A stretch of 64,000 nt of DNA from Pseudomonas akapageensis (GCF_011355085.1 NZ_VXCP01000033.1:1-64000), one strand, 5' to 3'; shown: positions 25,191-34,877, counted from the stretch's first letter. Notes: a model not told the origin generated them from the sequence alone. Program-made: numbers and translations.

Positions 25191-26918
25191 TTAAAGGGTC
25201 TCGGATCCGGTCAGGCGCAACACGGTGCTGCGCAGAATAGGGCTGTCGGGTTGGTCCTTGAGCGCTTTGCTCCAGACTTTGCGGGCTTCGCGTTGCTTGC
25301 CGTTGGCCCAGAGTACTTCGCCCAGGTGGGCAGCGACTTCATGATCGGGGAAGCGCTCGAGAGCCTGGCGCAGCAGGCGTTCGGCTTCATCGAGATTACC
25401 CATGCGGTAATTTACCCAGCCAAGGCTGTCGAGTACCGCCGGGTCTTCCGGATTGATCTTGTGCGCCTGCTCGATCAACGCCTTGGCTTCGGCGTAGCGG
25501 GTCGTCCGATCGGACAGGGTGTAGCCCAGCGCGTTGAGTGCCATGGCATTGTCCGGTTCGCGCTGGATGATGGAGCGCAGATCTTTTTCCATTTGAGTCA
25601 GATCATCGCGTTTTTCCGCCAGCATGGCGCGGGAGTAGAGCAGGTTCAGGTCCTCGGGGTATTGCTTGAGGGCTTGATCCAGTACTTGCCAGGCTTGTTG
25701 CTGTTTGTTGTTGTTGGTCAGTGTCTCGGACTCGATCAGATACAGCTGGATGGCGTAATCGGGCTGGAGTTCACGTGCTGCGGCAAGGCGCTTGGAGGCC
25801 TCGGCGGAGCGACCATTGGCGACCAGAATATCGGCCTGGCGCAACTGCGCCGGCAGATAGTCGTTGCCGGGACCGACTTGACCATACTCGATCAAGGCGC
25901 CTTGCGGGTCCTTGCGTTCTTCATAAATGCGGCCCAGGTTCAAGTGTGCCGAGTCGACATGGCTGCCACGGGCGATCAGGTCTTCCAGGTAGCCGGCGGC
26001 CTCGTTCCAGGCCTTGGCTTCCATGCACACCAACGCAAGCGAGTAACGCAGTTCGTCGTCATCGGGGTATTGCTGCACCAGGGTGGAGAATTCGACCTTG
26101 GCGTCGTCGAGCCGGTTCTGCTCGACCAGCGTGCGCGCATAAGTCAGGCGCAGGCGCTTGTCGTCAGGGTATTTGCGAATGGTCTTTTCCAGCAGCGGCA
26201 GGGCTTCGTCGCCACGATTGAGGCTTGCCAGCAGGCGAGCACGCAACAGCACCGGCGCGATTTCGCCCTCTTCCGGCGGGTTGTCTTCGAGCAGGGTCAG
26301 CGCCCCCCGGCTATCACCGTTCTGTTGCAGCAGCAGGGCCTTGCCGAATATCAATTGTCCGTTGTGCGGGTATTTTGCCAATAAACGATCGAAGCTTTTG
26401 AGCAGGCCGTCACGGGTGTCCTGGTCGGTGTCGGCAGCCGACAGGGCGAGGAAGTCGAAATGGGTGTCGCCCTGGCCTTGCAGGACTTTTTCCATGTAGA
26501 CCAGTGAGTCGTCGTAGCGACCGGCACGCGCCAGTTGAATGGCGGCTGCGCGTTGAGCTTCGAGATTGCCCGAGTCGTTGCGTGCCCAGATCAGCGAGGT
26601 GTCGAGGGCTGCCTGGTCGGCGCCCAGGTATTCGGCAATGCGAAAGGCGCGCTCGGATATGCCTGGATCCTGGGTGTTGATCGCCTGGGTCACGTAGTTG
26701 TCCAGGGCGATGTCGAAGCGATTGCGTTGGCCAGCCAACTCCGCAGTCAGAAGGCTGTAAATGGTGTCCTGACTGAATGATCCATACACCTGGGGCTTGG
26801 CTTCAGGTGCCTTGGTGGTTTCTTCGACGGGCGGCGAGCCGTCTTTTGAAACGGGTGACCAGGCTTGGCAACCCTGGAGCAAGACAACGGCAAGGAGCAA
26901 CGCGGAGGATCTATTCAT
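25191..26918 (-). CDS. TPR-repeat lipoprotein
   Basis: The 575-residue protein has a lipobox (LLQGC, Cys 17) and then more than ten tetratricopeptide-like helix pairs from about residue 60 to the end; the clearest are AMALNALGYTL, AVLDSLGWVNYRMGN and AHLGEVLWANGK. TPR arrays mediate protein contacts, so this is probably an outer-membrane-anchored scaffold exposed to the periplasm. The exact role is not established. It heads the lolB-ispE operon, divergent from hemA, an arrangement also found in P. aeruginosa. Confidence 0.86.
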   Translation of the reverse strand: MNRSSALLLAVVLLQGCQAWSPVSKDGSPPVEETTKAPEAKPQVYGSFSQDTIYSLLTAELAGQRNRFDIALDNYVTQAINTQDPGISERAFRIAEYLGADQAALDTSLIWARNDSGNLEAQRAAAIQLARAGRYDDSLVYMEKVLQGQGDTHFDFLALSAADTDQDTRDGLLKSFDRLLAKYPHNGQLIFGKALLLQQNGDSRGALTLLEDNPPEEGEIAPVLLRARLLASLNRGDEALPLLEKTIRKYPDDKRLRLTYARTLVEQNRLDDAKVEFSTLVQQYPDDDELRYSLALVCMEAKAWNEAAGYLEDLIARGSHVDSAHLNLGRIYEERKDPQGALIEYGQVGPGNDYLPAQLRQADILVANGRSAEASKRLAAARELQPDYAIQLYLIESETLTNNNKQQQAWQVLDQALKQYPEDLNLLYSRAMLAEKRDDLTQMEKDLRSIIQREPDNAMALNALGYTLSDRTTRYAEAKALIEQAHKINPEDPAVLDSLGWVNYRMGNLDEAERLLRQALERFPDHEVAAHLGEVLWANGKQREARKVWSKALKDQPDSPILRSTVLRLTGSETL

Positions 26919-27093
26919 ATTGGGGAATTGGCGACTAACCTGCGGTCAGATCATCATGACACAAGCGCCAGGGCAAACCCATAATTGATGGCACTTCCAG
27001 GCACGGTCTATTGAGACAATAGACAGCGGAGGTTGTTCTCAATCTAGTGAAGTAGGACAATTGTCGGCTTCTCGACATCATCAGCGACCTTGA

Positions 27094-28371
27094 ATGGCCT
27101 TCCTTGCCCTCGGTATCAACCATAAGACTGCCTCAGTAGACGTGCGCGAGCGCGTGGCGTTTACCCCTGAGCAGCTGGTTGAGGCCTTGCAGCAGCTCTG
27201 CCGCCTGACCAACAGCCGCGAAGCTGCGATCCTCTCGACCTGTAATCGCAGCGAGCTGTACATAGAGCAGGACCAACTGGGGGCCGACGGCGTGTTGCGC
27301 TGGCTGGCCGAATATCACCAGTTGAGTCTCGATGAGCTGCGCGCCAGTGCCTACATCCATGAAGACGACGCGGCGGTGCGGCACATGATGCGGGTCGCCT
27401 CCGGTCTTGATTCGCTGGTGCTGGGCGAGCCGCAGATTCTCGGCCAGATGAAATCGGCCTATGCCGTGGCCCGTGAGGCAGGCACCATCGGGCCGTTGCT
27501 GGGGCGCCTGTTTCAGGCGACCTTCAGTGCGGCCAAGCAGGTGCGGACCGATACCGCCATCGGCGAGAACCCGGTATCGGTGGCCTTTGCCGCGGTAAGC
27601 CTGGCCAAGCAGATCTTCAGCGACCTGGCCCGTAGTCAGGCCCTGCTGATCGGTGCCGGCGAGACCATCACGCTGGTCGCGCGTCATCTGTACGAGCAGG
27701 GCGTCAAGCGTATCGTGGTCGCAAACCGTACGCTGGAGCGAGCGAGTATCCTGGCCGAGCAGTTCGGTGCGCACGCGGTCCTGCTGGCCGATATCCCGCA
27801 GGAACTGGTCAAAAGCGATATCGTGATCAGTTCGACGGCGAGTCAGTTGCCGATCCTGGGCAAGGGCGCCGTGGAAAGCGCGCTGAAACTGCGCAAGCAC
27901 AAGCCGATCTTCATGGTCGATATCGCCGTGCCTCGCGATATAGAACCGGAAGTCGGCGAGTTGGACGACGTTTACCTCTATTCGGTTGATGATCTGCACG
28001 AAGTCGTTGCAGAGAACCTCAAGAGCCGCCAAGGTGCGGCACAGGCGGCCGAGGAGCTGGTATCTGTAGGTGCCAACGACTTCATGCTGCGCTTGCGCGA
28101 GTTGGCGGCCGTCGACGTGCTCAAGGCCTATCGCCAGCAGAGCGAGCGCCTGCGTGATGAAGAGCTGCAAAAGGCCCAGCGTTTGCTGGCCAATGGCGGC
28201 AGCGCCGAAGAAATACTGGTGCAATTGGCCCGGGGCCTGACCAACAAATTGCTGCACGCGCCGAGCGTGCAATTGAAAAAGCTGTCTGCCGAAGGCCGCC
28301 TCGATGCGCTGGCCATGGCCCAAGAACTCTTTGCCCTCGGTGAGGGCCCGACGGATAAAACCCCGCAATGA
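27094..28371 (+). CDS. hemA: Glutamyl-tRNA reductase
   Basis: HemA reduces glutamyl-tRNA to glutamate-1-semialdehyde, the first committed step of tetrapyrrole synthesis. The 425-residue protein has LGINHKTASVDVRE at the start and the catalytic cysteine in ILSTCNRSELY at residue 50. The SGLDSLVLGEPQILGQMK segment and the NADPH-binding GAGETITLVARHL motif follow, with a C-terminal dimerisation helix. It overlaps prfA by four bases (ATGA) and starts the hemA-prfA-prmC-moeB-murI run. The 175-base divergent gap to the TPR gene holds its promoter. Confidence 0.96.
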   Translation: MAFLALGINHKTASVDVRERVAFTPEQLVEALQQLCRLTNSREAAILSTCNRSELYIEQDQLGADGVLRWLAEYHQLSLDELRASAYIHEDDAAVRHMMRVASGLDSLVLGEPQILGQMKSAYAVAREAGTIGPLLGRLFQATFSAAKQVRTDTAIGENPVSVAFAAVSLAKQIFSDLARSQALLIGAGETITLVARHLYEQGVKRIVVANRTLERASILAEQFGAHAVLLADIPQELVKSDIVISSTASQLPILGKGAVESALKLRKHKPIFMVDIAVPRDIEPEVGELDDVYLYSVDDLHEVVAENLKSRQGAAQAAEELVSVGANDFMLRLRELAAVDVLKAYRQQSERLRDEELQKAQRLLANGGSAEEILVQLARGLTNKLLHAPSVQLKKLSAEGRLDALAMAQELFALGEGPTDKTPQ

Positions 28372-29450
28372 AAGCGTCACTGCGCAATAAACTGGAGACG
28401 ATCCAGGACCGCTTCGAGGAATTGACCGCCCTGTTGGGCGATGCTGAAGTCATTTCCGAGCAAACCCGATTTCGCGCCTATTCCAAGGAATACGCCGAGC
28501 TCGAGCCCATCGCGGCCGCCTGGCAGCGCTGGAGCAAAGTCCAGGGCGACCTGGAGGGGGCGCAGGCATTGCTCAAGGACAGCGACCCCGACATGCGTGA
28601 AATGGCTGTCGAAGAGGCGCGCGAAGCCAAGGAACAGTTGGCCGAGCTCGAAGGCCAGTTGCAGCGCATGCTGCTGCCCAAGGACCCTAACGATGGTCGC
28701 AACGTGTTCCTGGAAATTCGTGCCGGCACCGGCGGTGACGAGGCGGCGATTTTTTCCGGCGACCTGTTCCGCATGTATTCGCGTTACGCCGAACGGCGTG
28801 GCTGGCGGCTCGAGATCCTGTCCGAAAACGAGGGCGAGCACGGCGGCTATAAAGAGGTGATTGCCCGGGTCGAAGGCGAGCACGTCTATGGCAAGCTGAA
28901 GTTCGAATCCGGTGCCCACCGCGTCCAGCGCGTGCCGGAAACCGAATCCCAGGGCCGCGTGCATACTTCAGCCTGTACCGTAGCGGTATTACCTGAACCT
29001 GACGAGCAGGTGGCGATCGAGATCAACCCGGCCGACCTGCGCATCGACACCTACCGTTCGTCTGGCGCTGGTGGCCAGCACGTCAACAAGACCGATTCGG
29101 CGATTCGCATCACTCACTTGCCAACCGGCATCGTGGTCGAATGCCAGGAAGAACGCTCCCAGCACAAGAACCGCGCGCGGGCCATGTCGTGGCTTTCGGC
29201 AAAATTGAACGACATGCAGACCAGCGCCGCGCAAAATGCGATTGCCAGCGAACGCAAGTTGCTGGTGGGCTCGGGCGACCGCTCCGAACGCATCCGTACT
29301 TACAATTATCCACAAGGCCGCGTGACCGATCACCGCATCAACCTGACCTTGTATTCCCTCGATGAGGTCCTGGCAGGTGGTGTCGACGCGGTGATCGAGC
29401 CGCTGTTGGCGGAGTACCAGGCCGATCAACTTGCAGCACTGGGTGAGTAA
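28368..29450 (+). CDS. prfA: Peptide chain release factor 1
   Basis: RF1 recognises UAA and UAG stops and triggers peptide release. The 360-residue protein has the catalytic GGQ at residues 235-237 in SSGAGGQHVNKTDSAIR and the stop-reading motif in RVPETESQGR, with PET at 190-192 where E. coli has PAT; PxT with a variable middle residue is normal. Its ATG overlaps the hemA stop. The Gln of GGQ is the substrate of PrmC, encoded immediately downstream. Confidence 0.97.
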   Translation: MKASLRNKLETIQDRFEELTALLGDAEVISEQTRFRAYSKEYAELEPIAAAWQRWSKVQGDLEGAQALLKDSDPDMREMAVEEAREAKEQLAELEGQLQRMLLPKDPNDGRNVFLEIRAGTGGDEAAIFSGDLFRMYSRYAERRGWRLEILSENEGEHGGYKEVIARVEGEHVYGKLKFESGAHRVQRVPETESQGRVHTSACTVAVLPEPDEQVAIEINPADLRIDTYRSSGAGGQHVNKTDSAIRITHLPTGIVVECQEERSQHKNRARAMSWLSAKLNDMQTSAAQNAIASERKLLVGSGDRSERIRTYNYPQGRVTDHRINLTLYSLDEVLAGGVDAVIEPLLAEYQADQLAALGE

Positions 29451-30281
29451 ATGACGATTATTGCCAGCCTGCTCCGTGGCGCAGAGCTTCCCGACTCACC
29501 GACGGCACGCCTGGATATCGAGTTGCTGCTGGCTGCGGCCCTGGGCAAAAGCCGCAGCTACCTGCACACCTGGCCCGAGCGGATTGTCAGCAGCGAAGCG
29601 GCGCAGACTTTTTCTGATTACCTGCAACGACGTCGTGCCGGCGAGCCAGTGGCCTATATTCTTGGCCAGCAAGGGTTCTGGAAGCTGGACCTGGAAGTCG
29701 CACCGCACACGCTGATCCCCCGTCCGGAAACCGAGTTGCTGGTAGAAACCGCGCTCATGCTGTTACCGGCTACTTCAGCCCGGGTACTGGATCTGGGCAC
29801 GGGGACCGGTGCCATTGCCCTGGCCCTGGCCAGTGAACGTCCGAGCTGGCAAGTGACGGCGGTCGACCGGGTACCCGAGGCCGTAGCCCTGGCCGAACGC
29901 AATCGCCAGCGCCTGGAACTCGGCAATGTGACGGTGTGCAGCAGCCACTGGTTCAGTGCGCTCGAAGGTCAGCGCTATGACTTGATCATCAGCAACCCAC
30001 CCTACATCGCTGCCTGCGACCCACACCTGGCGGCAGGCGATGTGCGTTTTGAGCCGGCCAGTGCATTGGTGGCCGGCGATGATGGGCTCGATGACCTGAG
30101 GGCAATCATTGCCAAGGCACCCGAGCATCTGCAGGAGGGTGGCTGGTTGCTGCTCGAGCATGGCTACGATCAGGCTGCAGCCGTGCGCGAGTTGTTGGCA
30201 CGGCATGACTTCGAACAGATCGAAAGCCGTGACGACCTGTCCGGTCACCAGCGCATCAGTCTGGGGCGCCTGTCGTGCTGA
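29451..30281 (+). CDS. prmC: Release factor glutamine N5-methyltransferase
   Basis: PrmC methylates the GGQ glutamine of RF1 and RF2 using S-adenosylmethionine. The 276-residue protein has an N-terminal helical domain, the SAM-binding VLDLGTGTGAIALALA segment, and the substrate-glutamine motif NPPY at residues 182-185. The start codon abuts the prfA stop with no spacer, and the gene overlaps moeB by seven bases. The prfA-prmC pairing is widely conserved. Confidence 0.96.
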   Translation: MTIIASLLRGAELPDSPTARLDIELLLAAALGKSRSYLHTWPERIVSSEAAQTFSDYLQRRRAGEPVAYILGQQGFWKLDLEVAPHTLIPRPETELLVETALMLLPATSARVLDLGTGTGAIALALASERPSWQVTAVDRVPEAVALAERNRQRLELGNVTVCSSHWFSALEGQRYDLIISNPPYIAACDPHLAAGDVRFEPASALVAGDDGLDDLRAIIAKAPEHLQEGGWLLLEHGYDQAAAVRELLARHDFEQIESRDDLSGHQRISLGRLSC

Positions 30282-31030
30282 CCGATCAGGAGCTCCTGCG
30301 CTACAGCCGCCAGATTCTGCTGCAGCAGATCGATATCGACGGCCAGCTGCGGCTGAAGGCGAGCCGTGCCTTGATTATCGGGCTGGGCGGGCTCGGTTCG
30401 CCCGTGGCTTTGTACCTGGCGGCTGCCGGGGTCGGCGAGCTGCATCTGGCCGATTTCGACAGCGTCGATTTGACCAACCTGCAACGGCAGGTCCTGCACG
30501 ACAGCCAGACGGTCGGCATGAGCAAGGTCGATTCGGCCATCTCCCGTCTGACGGCAATCAATCCTGAAATAGCCCTGGTTGCCCACCGAGTGGCACTGGA
30601 CGAGGACTCGTTGGCTGCTGCCGTGGCTGCAGTGGATCTGGTGCTCGATTGTTCGGATAATTTTTCCACGCGCGAGGCGGTCAACGCCGCCTGCATAGCG
30701 GCCGGCAAGCCACTGGTCAGCGGGGCGGCGATCCGCCTGGAAGGGCAGCTGTCGGTGTTTGACCCAAGGCGTGGCGATAGCCCGTGCTACCACTGTTTGT
30801 ACGGACATGGCAGCGAGGCCGAACTGACCTGCAGCGAGGCCGGTGTGGTGGGTCCGCTGGTTGGGCTGGTCGGCAGCCTGCAGGCGTTGGAAGCCCTGAA
30901 GTTGCTGGCGGGTTTCGGTGAACCCCTGGTCGGTCGGTTGTTGTTGATCGATGCCTTGGGCACACGTTTCCGCGAGCTGCGCGTCAAGCGTGACCCGGCT
31001 TGCACTGTCTGTGGCGATGCCCATGCTTGA
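30275..31030 (+). CDS. moeB: Molybdopterin-synthase adenylyltransferase (MoeB-type)
   Basis: A 251-residue E1-like adenylating enzyme of the HesA/MoeB/ThiF family, which activates the C-terminus of a ubiquitin-like sulphur carrier. The nucleotide-binding loop GLGGLGSPVALYLAAAG, the following DFDSVDLTNLQRQ and the zinc pair CYHC ... CTVC are visible. MoeB function is inferred from context and length; ThiF-like activity cannot be excluded. It starts at a GTG that overlaps prmC and its end overlaps murI. Confidence 0.88.
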   Translation: MLTDQELLRYSRQILLQQIDIDGQLRLKASRALIIGLGGLGSPVALYLAAAGVGELHLADFDSVDLTNLQRQVLHDSQTVGMSKVDSAISRLTAINPEIALVAHRVALDEDSLAAAVAAVDLVLDCSDNFSTREAVNAACIAAGKPLVSGAAIRLEGQLSVFDPRRGDSPCYHCLYGHGSEAELTCSEAGVVGPLVGLVGSLQALEALKLLAGFGEPLVGRLLLIDALGTRFRELRVKRDPACTVCGDAHA

Positions 31031-31820
31031 AGCTCGGGCGCCGATTGGCGTATTTGATTCCGGCGTCGGCGGTCTGTCGGTGCTGGGCGAGATCCGTCAG
31101 TTGTTGCCTGATGAGTCGCTGCTGTATGTGGCCGACTGCGGGCATATCCCCTATGGCGAGAAATCCCCCGAGTTCATTCGCCAGCGCTGCCGATTGGTCG
31201 CCGAATTCTTTCAGGCTCGCGGTGCCAAGGCCTTTGTGCTGGCCTGCAATACCGCCACGGTAGCAGCGGTGGCCGACCTGCGCGCGCAATATCCGGACTG
31301 GCCCATTGTCGGCATGGAGCCGGCGGTGAAGCCAGCGGCGGCTGCCACCCGCACCGGTGTGGTCGGCGTGCTGGCCACTACCGGCACCTTGCAGAGCGCA
31401 AAGTTCGCCGCCTTGCTCGATCGCTTCGCCAATGACGTTCGCGTGATCACCCAACCCTGCCCGGGCCTGGTGGAACTCATCGAACAGGGCGAGTTGACCA
31501 GCCCGGTCTTGCGCGATCTGTTGGTCGGCTATGTAGAACCTTTGCTGGCGGCTGGTTGCGATACGCTGATTCTGGGCTGCACCCATTACCCCTTCCTCAA
31601 GCCGTTGCTAGGCGAGATGGTGCCGGAGTCGGTGGCAATCATCGATACGGGGGCGGCAGTTGCCAGGCAACTCAAGCGCCTGCTCGGCGAGCGGGAATTA
31701 CTGGCCACAGGGCCTTCGTTGCCGGCGCAGTTCTGGACGAGTGCCGATACCGAGCATTTTAGAAATATCCTACCTATGCTGTGGATAAAGAGCGGGGATG
31801 TGCATAAATTCAACCTGTGA
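31023..31820 (+). CDS. murI: Glutamate racemase
   Basis: MurI makes D-glutamate for peptidoglycan. The 265-residue product has the two catalytic cysteines in VLACNTATVA (Cys 75) and LILGCTHYPF (Cys 186), and the N-terminal APIGVFDSGVGGLSVL. ATG 31023 is used because it begins just before the conserved domain; ATG 31017 adds two residues, and the frame open to 30951 lies inside moeB. It ends the hemA-prfA-prmC-moeB-murI run. Confidence 0.94.
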   Translation: MLEARAPIGVFDSGVGGLSVLGEIRQLLPDESLLYVADCGHIPYGEKSPEFIRQRCRLVAEFFQARGAKAFVLACNTATVAAVADLRAQYPDWPIVGMEPAVKPAAAATRTGVVGVLATTGTLQSAKFAALLDRFANDVRVITQPCPGLVELIEQGELTSPVLRDLLVGYVEPLLAAGCDTLILGCTHYPFLKPLLGEMVPESVAIIDTGAAVARQLKRLLGERELLATGPSLPAQFWTSADTEHFRNILPMLWIKSGDVHKFNL

Positions 31821-31925
31821 GCGTTTTGATTCAGGTGAACCAACGCATAGCTACCGGCCTCAATAAGTTGCCCGATGAGGCAACCTAGAAATCCAACAGC
31901 TGTACTGGAAAACAGGATGTTTCTC

Positions 31926-32444
31926 ATGAAGAAACTGCTTGGTTTGGCTGCAGTTGCAGCCGTGATTCTGGGGCAATCCTTTACTTCACAAGCCGCCGAT
32001 ATATCCTTTTCCGTCGGCCAGACCGGTGACTCCTCCATGACCTATCGACTGGGCTTGCAGTCGAACTGGGACGCTAGTTGGTGGCAAAGCAGCACCGGTC
32101 ACCTGACAGGTTATTGGGATGGCGCCTACACCTATTGGGAAGGTGACCGTACTTCCGCTGTTCACAGCTTGTCGTTTTCACCGGTGTTCGTATACGAGTT
32201 CGCTGGCGAATCGGTTAAACCTTATGTTGAAGCCGGTATCGGTGTTGCCGCGTTTTCGAGCACCGAAATTGAAGACAATGACCTGGGCGCAGCATTTCAG
32301 TTCGAAGACCGTATTGGTGGCGGCATTCGATTTGGCGCAGGGCAAGAGATCGGCTTTCGTGTGATCCATTACTCTAACGCCAAGATGCAGCGCCACAATG
32401 ACGGCGTCGAAAGTTACGCGCTGCATTACCGCATGCCGTTGTAA
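31926..32444 (+). CDS. pagL: Lipid A 3-O-deacylase PagL
   Basis: PagL is an outer-membrane beta-barrel that removes an acyl chain from lipid A. The 172-residue precursor has a signal peptide ending about SQA and alternating strands thereafter. The catalytic cluster is visible as HYSNAKMQRHNDGVES near the C-terminus, containing the active-site His and Ser and the following Glu. The protein ends in an aromatic-rich strand (YALHYRMPL). ATG 31926 has AGGA eight bases upstream; ATG 31917 is the alternative. Confidence 0.9.
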   Translation: MKKLLGLAAVAAVILGQSFTSQAADISFSVGQTGDSSMTYRLGLQSNWDASWWQSSTGHLTGYWDGAYTYWEGDRTSAVHSLSFSPVFVYEFAGESVKPYVEAGIGVAAFSSTEIEDNDLGAAFQFEDRIGGGIRFGAGQEIGFRVIHYSNAKMQRHNDGVESYALHYRMPL

Positions 32445-32445
32445 A

Positions 32446-33918
32446 TCAAGGTCGCAGGTCGGCTGCGGGATGCTCTTTAGTGCTGCGCCCTGGTTTCCGG
32501 TGATCAGGCAGGTTTTTAAATGCGTTCAATGCGCGCGCGCGGCTACTGGCCAGGTCGACGATCGGTTGTGGGTAGTCGGTGAGGGCAAACAACTTGCCGC
32601 GGGCGGCGGGGTTGTGGATATCTTTGTTGTTCAGGCTGGCGAGCTCCGGTAGCCAATGCTTGATAAAGCGTCCGTCGCTGTCGAATTTTTCCGATTGGCT
32701 CAGTGGGTTGAAAATGCGGAAGTAGGGTGCCGCATCGGTGCCGGTCGAGGCGCTCCACTGCCAGCCGCCATTATTGGCGGCCAGGTCGCCATCGATTAGA
32801 TGACGCATGAAAAAGCGCTCGCCTTCTCGCCAGTCGATCAACAGGTTCTTGGTCAGGAACATGGCGACGATCATCCGCAGCCGATTATGCATCCAGCCGG
32901 TTTCCAGTAATTGGCGCATGGCCGCATCAATGATCGGAAAACCAGTGCGTGCCTGCTGCCAGGCGGCCAGGTCTTCGGGCGCATTGCGCCAGGCCAGTGC
33001 CTCGGTTTCGGGGCGAAAGGCTCGGTGCTGCGAGACCCGTGGGTAACCGACCAGAATGTGTTTATAGAATTCGCGCCAGAGCAGCTCGTTGATCCAGGTC
33101 ATCACGCCGCTATTGCCACTGTCGAACTCACCGCAGTTACGTGCAAGCGCCGCATGCAGGCATTGCCGGGGGGAAATCACACCGGCAGCCAGATAGGCAG
33201 ACAATTGGCTGGTGCCGGCTAGCGCCGGCAGATCTCGTTCACGTTGGTAGTGCTCGATCGGCTCATCGATGAAGCTGGCGAGGCGCTGGCTGGCTCGGGA
33301 TTCACCGGCAGGCCAGATTTGGCGCAGTGTCGGGCCTGGAAGCGCGAAGCCGTCGATATTCTCGGGTACTGGATCGCTCTCGATAGCCAAGGCGCACTGC
33401 GCGCTCGGGCGTCGTATCAGATCGGGCAGCGAATGATGCAGGCGCTCATGGCAAACCTTGCGGAACTGGCTGAACACCTGGAAGTAGGTCCCGCTTCTGG
33501 TCAGCACAGTGCCGGGTTTGAACAATAACTGGTCGAGGTGGCCGTGAGCACCGATACCGGCGCTGCGCAGCCTGGTGATCACAGCCTGGTCGCGGCGGCT
33601 TTCATTGACACCGTATTCCTCGTTGAAATGCACTGTCGCGAAGTGGTGTTGCCGGCACAATTCGAGCAATACCTCGGGTACCTCATCCCAGGTGTCGGCA
33701 TGGCGAATCAACAGTGGAATATTCAATTCGCCCAGTGCCCGTCTGAGCTCGCATAGATTTCGCAGCCAGAAATCCACTTTGCAGGCGGCGTCTTCGTGGC
33801 GTTGCCATTGCTGCGGGCAGAGCAGATAGACGGCGACAGTCGGCCCGCGTTCGCAGGCCGCCGTGAGAGCCGTATTGTCATTGATGCGCAGATCGCTACG
33901 CAGCCAGATCAAGTGCAT
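32446..33918 (-). CDS. phrB: Deoxyribodipyrimidine photolyase
   Basis: Photolyase repairs UV-induced cyclobutane pyrimidine dimers using blue light. The 490-residue protein starts MHLIWLRSDLRINDNTAL, has the antenna-binding N-terminal alpha/beta domain, and the FAD-binding C-terminal domain with GFPIIDAAMRQLLETGWMHNR and a late NNGGWQWSASTGTDAAPYFRIFNP segment. ATG 33918 is preferred because CAGGA lies five bases upstream; ATG 33933 overlaps the stop of the MerR gene as ATGA. It is cotranscribed with the MerR and YbgA genes, and light control is likely. Confidence 0.95.
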   Translation of the reverse strand: MHLIWLRSDLRINDNTALTAACERGPTVAVYLLCPQQWQRHEDAACKVDFWLRNLCELRRALGELNIPLLIRHADTWDEVPEVLLELCRQHHFATVHFNEEYGVNESRRDQAVITRLRSAGIGAHGHLDQLLFKPGTVLTRSGTYFQVFSQFRKVCHERLHHSLPDLIRRPSAQCALAIESDPVPENIDGFALPGPTLRQIWPAGESRASQRLASFIDEPIEHYQRERDLPALAGTSQLSAYLAAGVISPRQCLHAALARNCGEFDSGNSGVMTWINELLWREFYKHILVGYPRVSQHRAFRPETEALAWRNAPEDLAAWQQARTGFPIIDAAMRQLLETGWMHNRLRMIVAMFLTKNLLIDWREGERFFMRHLIDGDLAANNGGWQWSASTGTDAAPYFRIFNPLSQSEKFDSDGRFIKHWLPELASLNNKDIHNPAARGKLFALTDYPQPIVDLASSRARALNAFKNLPDHRKPGRSTKEHPAADLRP

Positions 33919-33929
33919 GTCGATCCTGT

Positions 33930-34877
33930 TCATATCAATTGCGTCTGCAGAAGCTTCAGTTGCTGCAGGCACTGATATGCCGACAAGAGATCCTCGCGCA
34001 GGTGCAGCCCGGCAATGGCGGCAAGGTGCTTGCGCAGTTCTGCCTTGTGGATAATGACGGCAGAGCCACACAGGAGCTTCGGGCAGTCAATGCCTTTGAG
34101 CAGGCGGCCAAGCTGGATGGGGTCCAGCGCCTTGCTGGCGCTGAGCAGCACGGCACGTGCGGCCAGTCGATCGATCGCCAGTGCCAGTTCGCCGACCGGC
34201 AACGGCCAATCGAATACTTCCACAGGGCAGCCGGAACTGCTGACTAGCCAGGCGATCAGCCACAACTGCGGGTCCAGCGGCAAATCGGAGTGATTGATCA
34301 GCAGAAGCGGCGCGCCCGTGAGTTGTCGATTGTTGTAATAGATCCGCGCACCCAGTTTGCTGCGCAACCAGGAATGGAAAAACACCCGCTCCATCTGCAT
34401 GCCAAATTGGCCTTGCCAGCGAAGTTCAAGGTCGGCCATCAATGGAATCAGCAGGTGCTCGCACAAGGTTGTCGGCGGGTAGAGCGCCATGGCTTGATTG
34501 ACGCTCTCGTCGAGACGGCCCTCGTCCAGCTCGCCGACGCTGTGCATCAGTTTTTGGCGCAAGGGCAGCCAGTCACTGGCTTGCGACTGCACGAAGACCA
34601 ACGGGGGAGACTGAAGCAGAGCCTTGACCTGGCTGGCTGACACGCCCCGGTTGAGCCAGATCAGGATATTCAAGATGCGTTGCACGTGCTCATGGTTGTA
34701 CAGCCGATGCCCTTTGGCCGTGCGTTGCGGCACGATCAGGCCATATCGACGTTCCCATGCACGCAGGGTTACCGGGTTGACGCCCGTCTGGCGTGCCACT
34801 TCGCGGATCGGCAGCCATTGTTCTGCTTGATCGCAGAGAAGCCTTGGGCCGGAGGCGGCAGTGATTTCAGAGCGCAT
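33930..34877 (-). CDS. MerR-family regulator, class II LitR/CarH-like with degenerate B12 domain
   Basis: A 315-residue regulator. The N-terminal MerR helix-turn-helix is clear (LPIREVARQTGVNPVTLRAWERRYG, recognition helix included). The rest has the CarH/LitR layout: a helical bundle (LIPLMADLELRWQGQFGMQMERVFF) and a Rossmann-like domain. The helical-bundle Trp is present, but the Glu-His pair expected nine residues later reads ME-R, and the B12-binding DxHxxG loop is absent, so adenosylcobalamin binding is doubtful. Class II LitR regulators of this kind mediate light responses in P. putida (PplR). It overlaps ybgA upstream and phrB downstream. Confidence 0.82.
   Translation of the reverse strand: MRSEITAASGPRLLCDQAEQWLPIREVARQTGVNPVTLRAWERRYGLIVPQRTAKGHRLYNHEHVQRILNILIWLNRGVSASQVKALLQSPPLVFVQSQASDWLPLRQKLMHSVGELDEGRLDESVNQAMALYPPTTLCEHLLIPLMADLELRWQGQFGMQMERVFFHSWLRSKLGARIYYNNRQLTGAPLLLINHSDLPLDPQLWLIAWLVSSSGCPVEVFDWPLPVGELALAIDRLAARAVLLSASKALDPIQLGRLLKGIDCPKLLCGSAVIIHKAELRKHLAAIAGLHLREDLLSAYQCLQQLKLLQTQLI

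Noticed and set aside
24510..26384. Long plus-strand reading frame opposite the TPR and lolB genes
   Set aside because: Antisense shadow; composition is Gln/Val/Leu repetitive and the opposite strand has lipobox-bearing genes.
28935..28943. PET instead of PAT in the release factor 1 stop-reading motif
   Set aside because: The middle residue of PxT varies naturally in RF1 proteins (for example PVT in Thermus), so this is not evidence of altered stop recognition.
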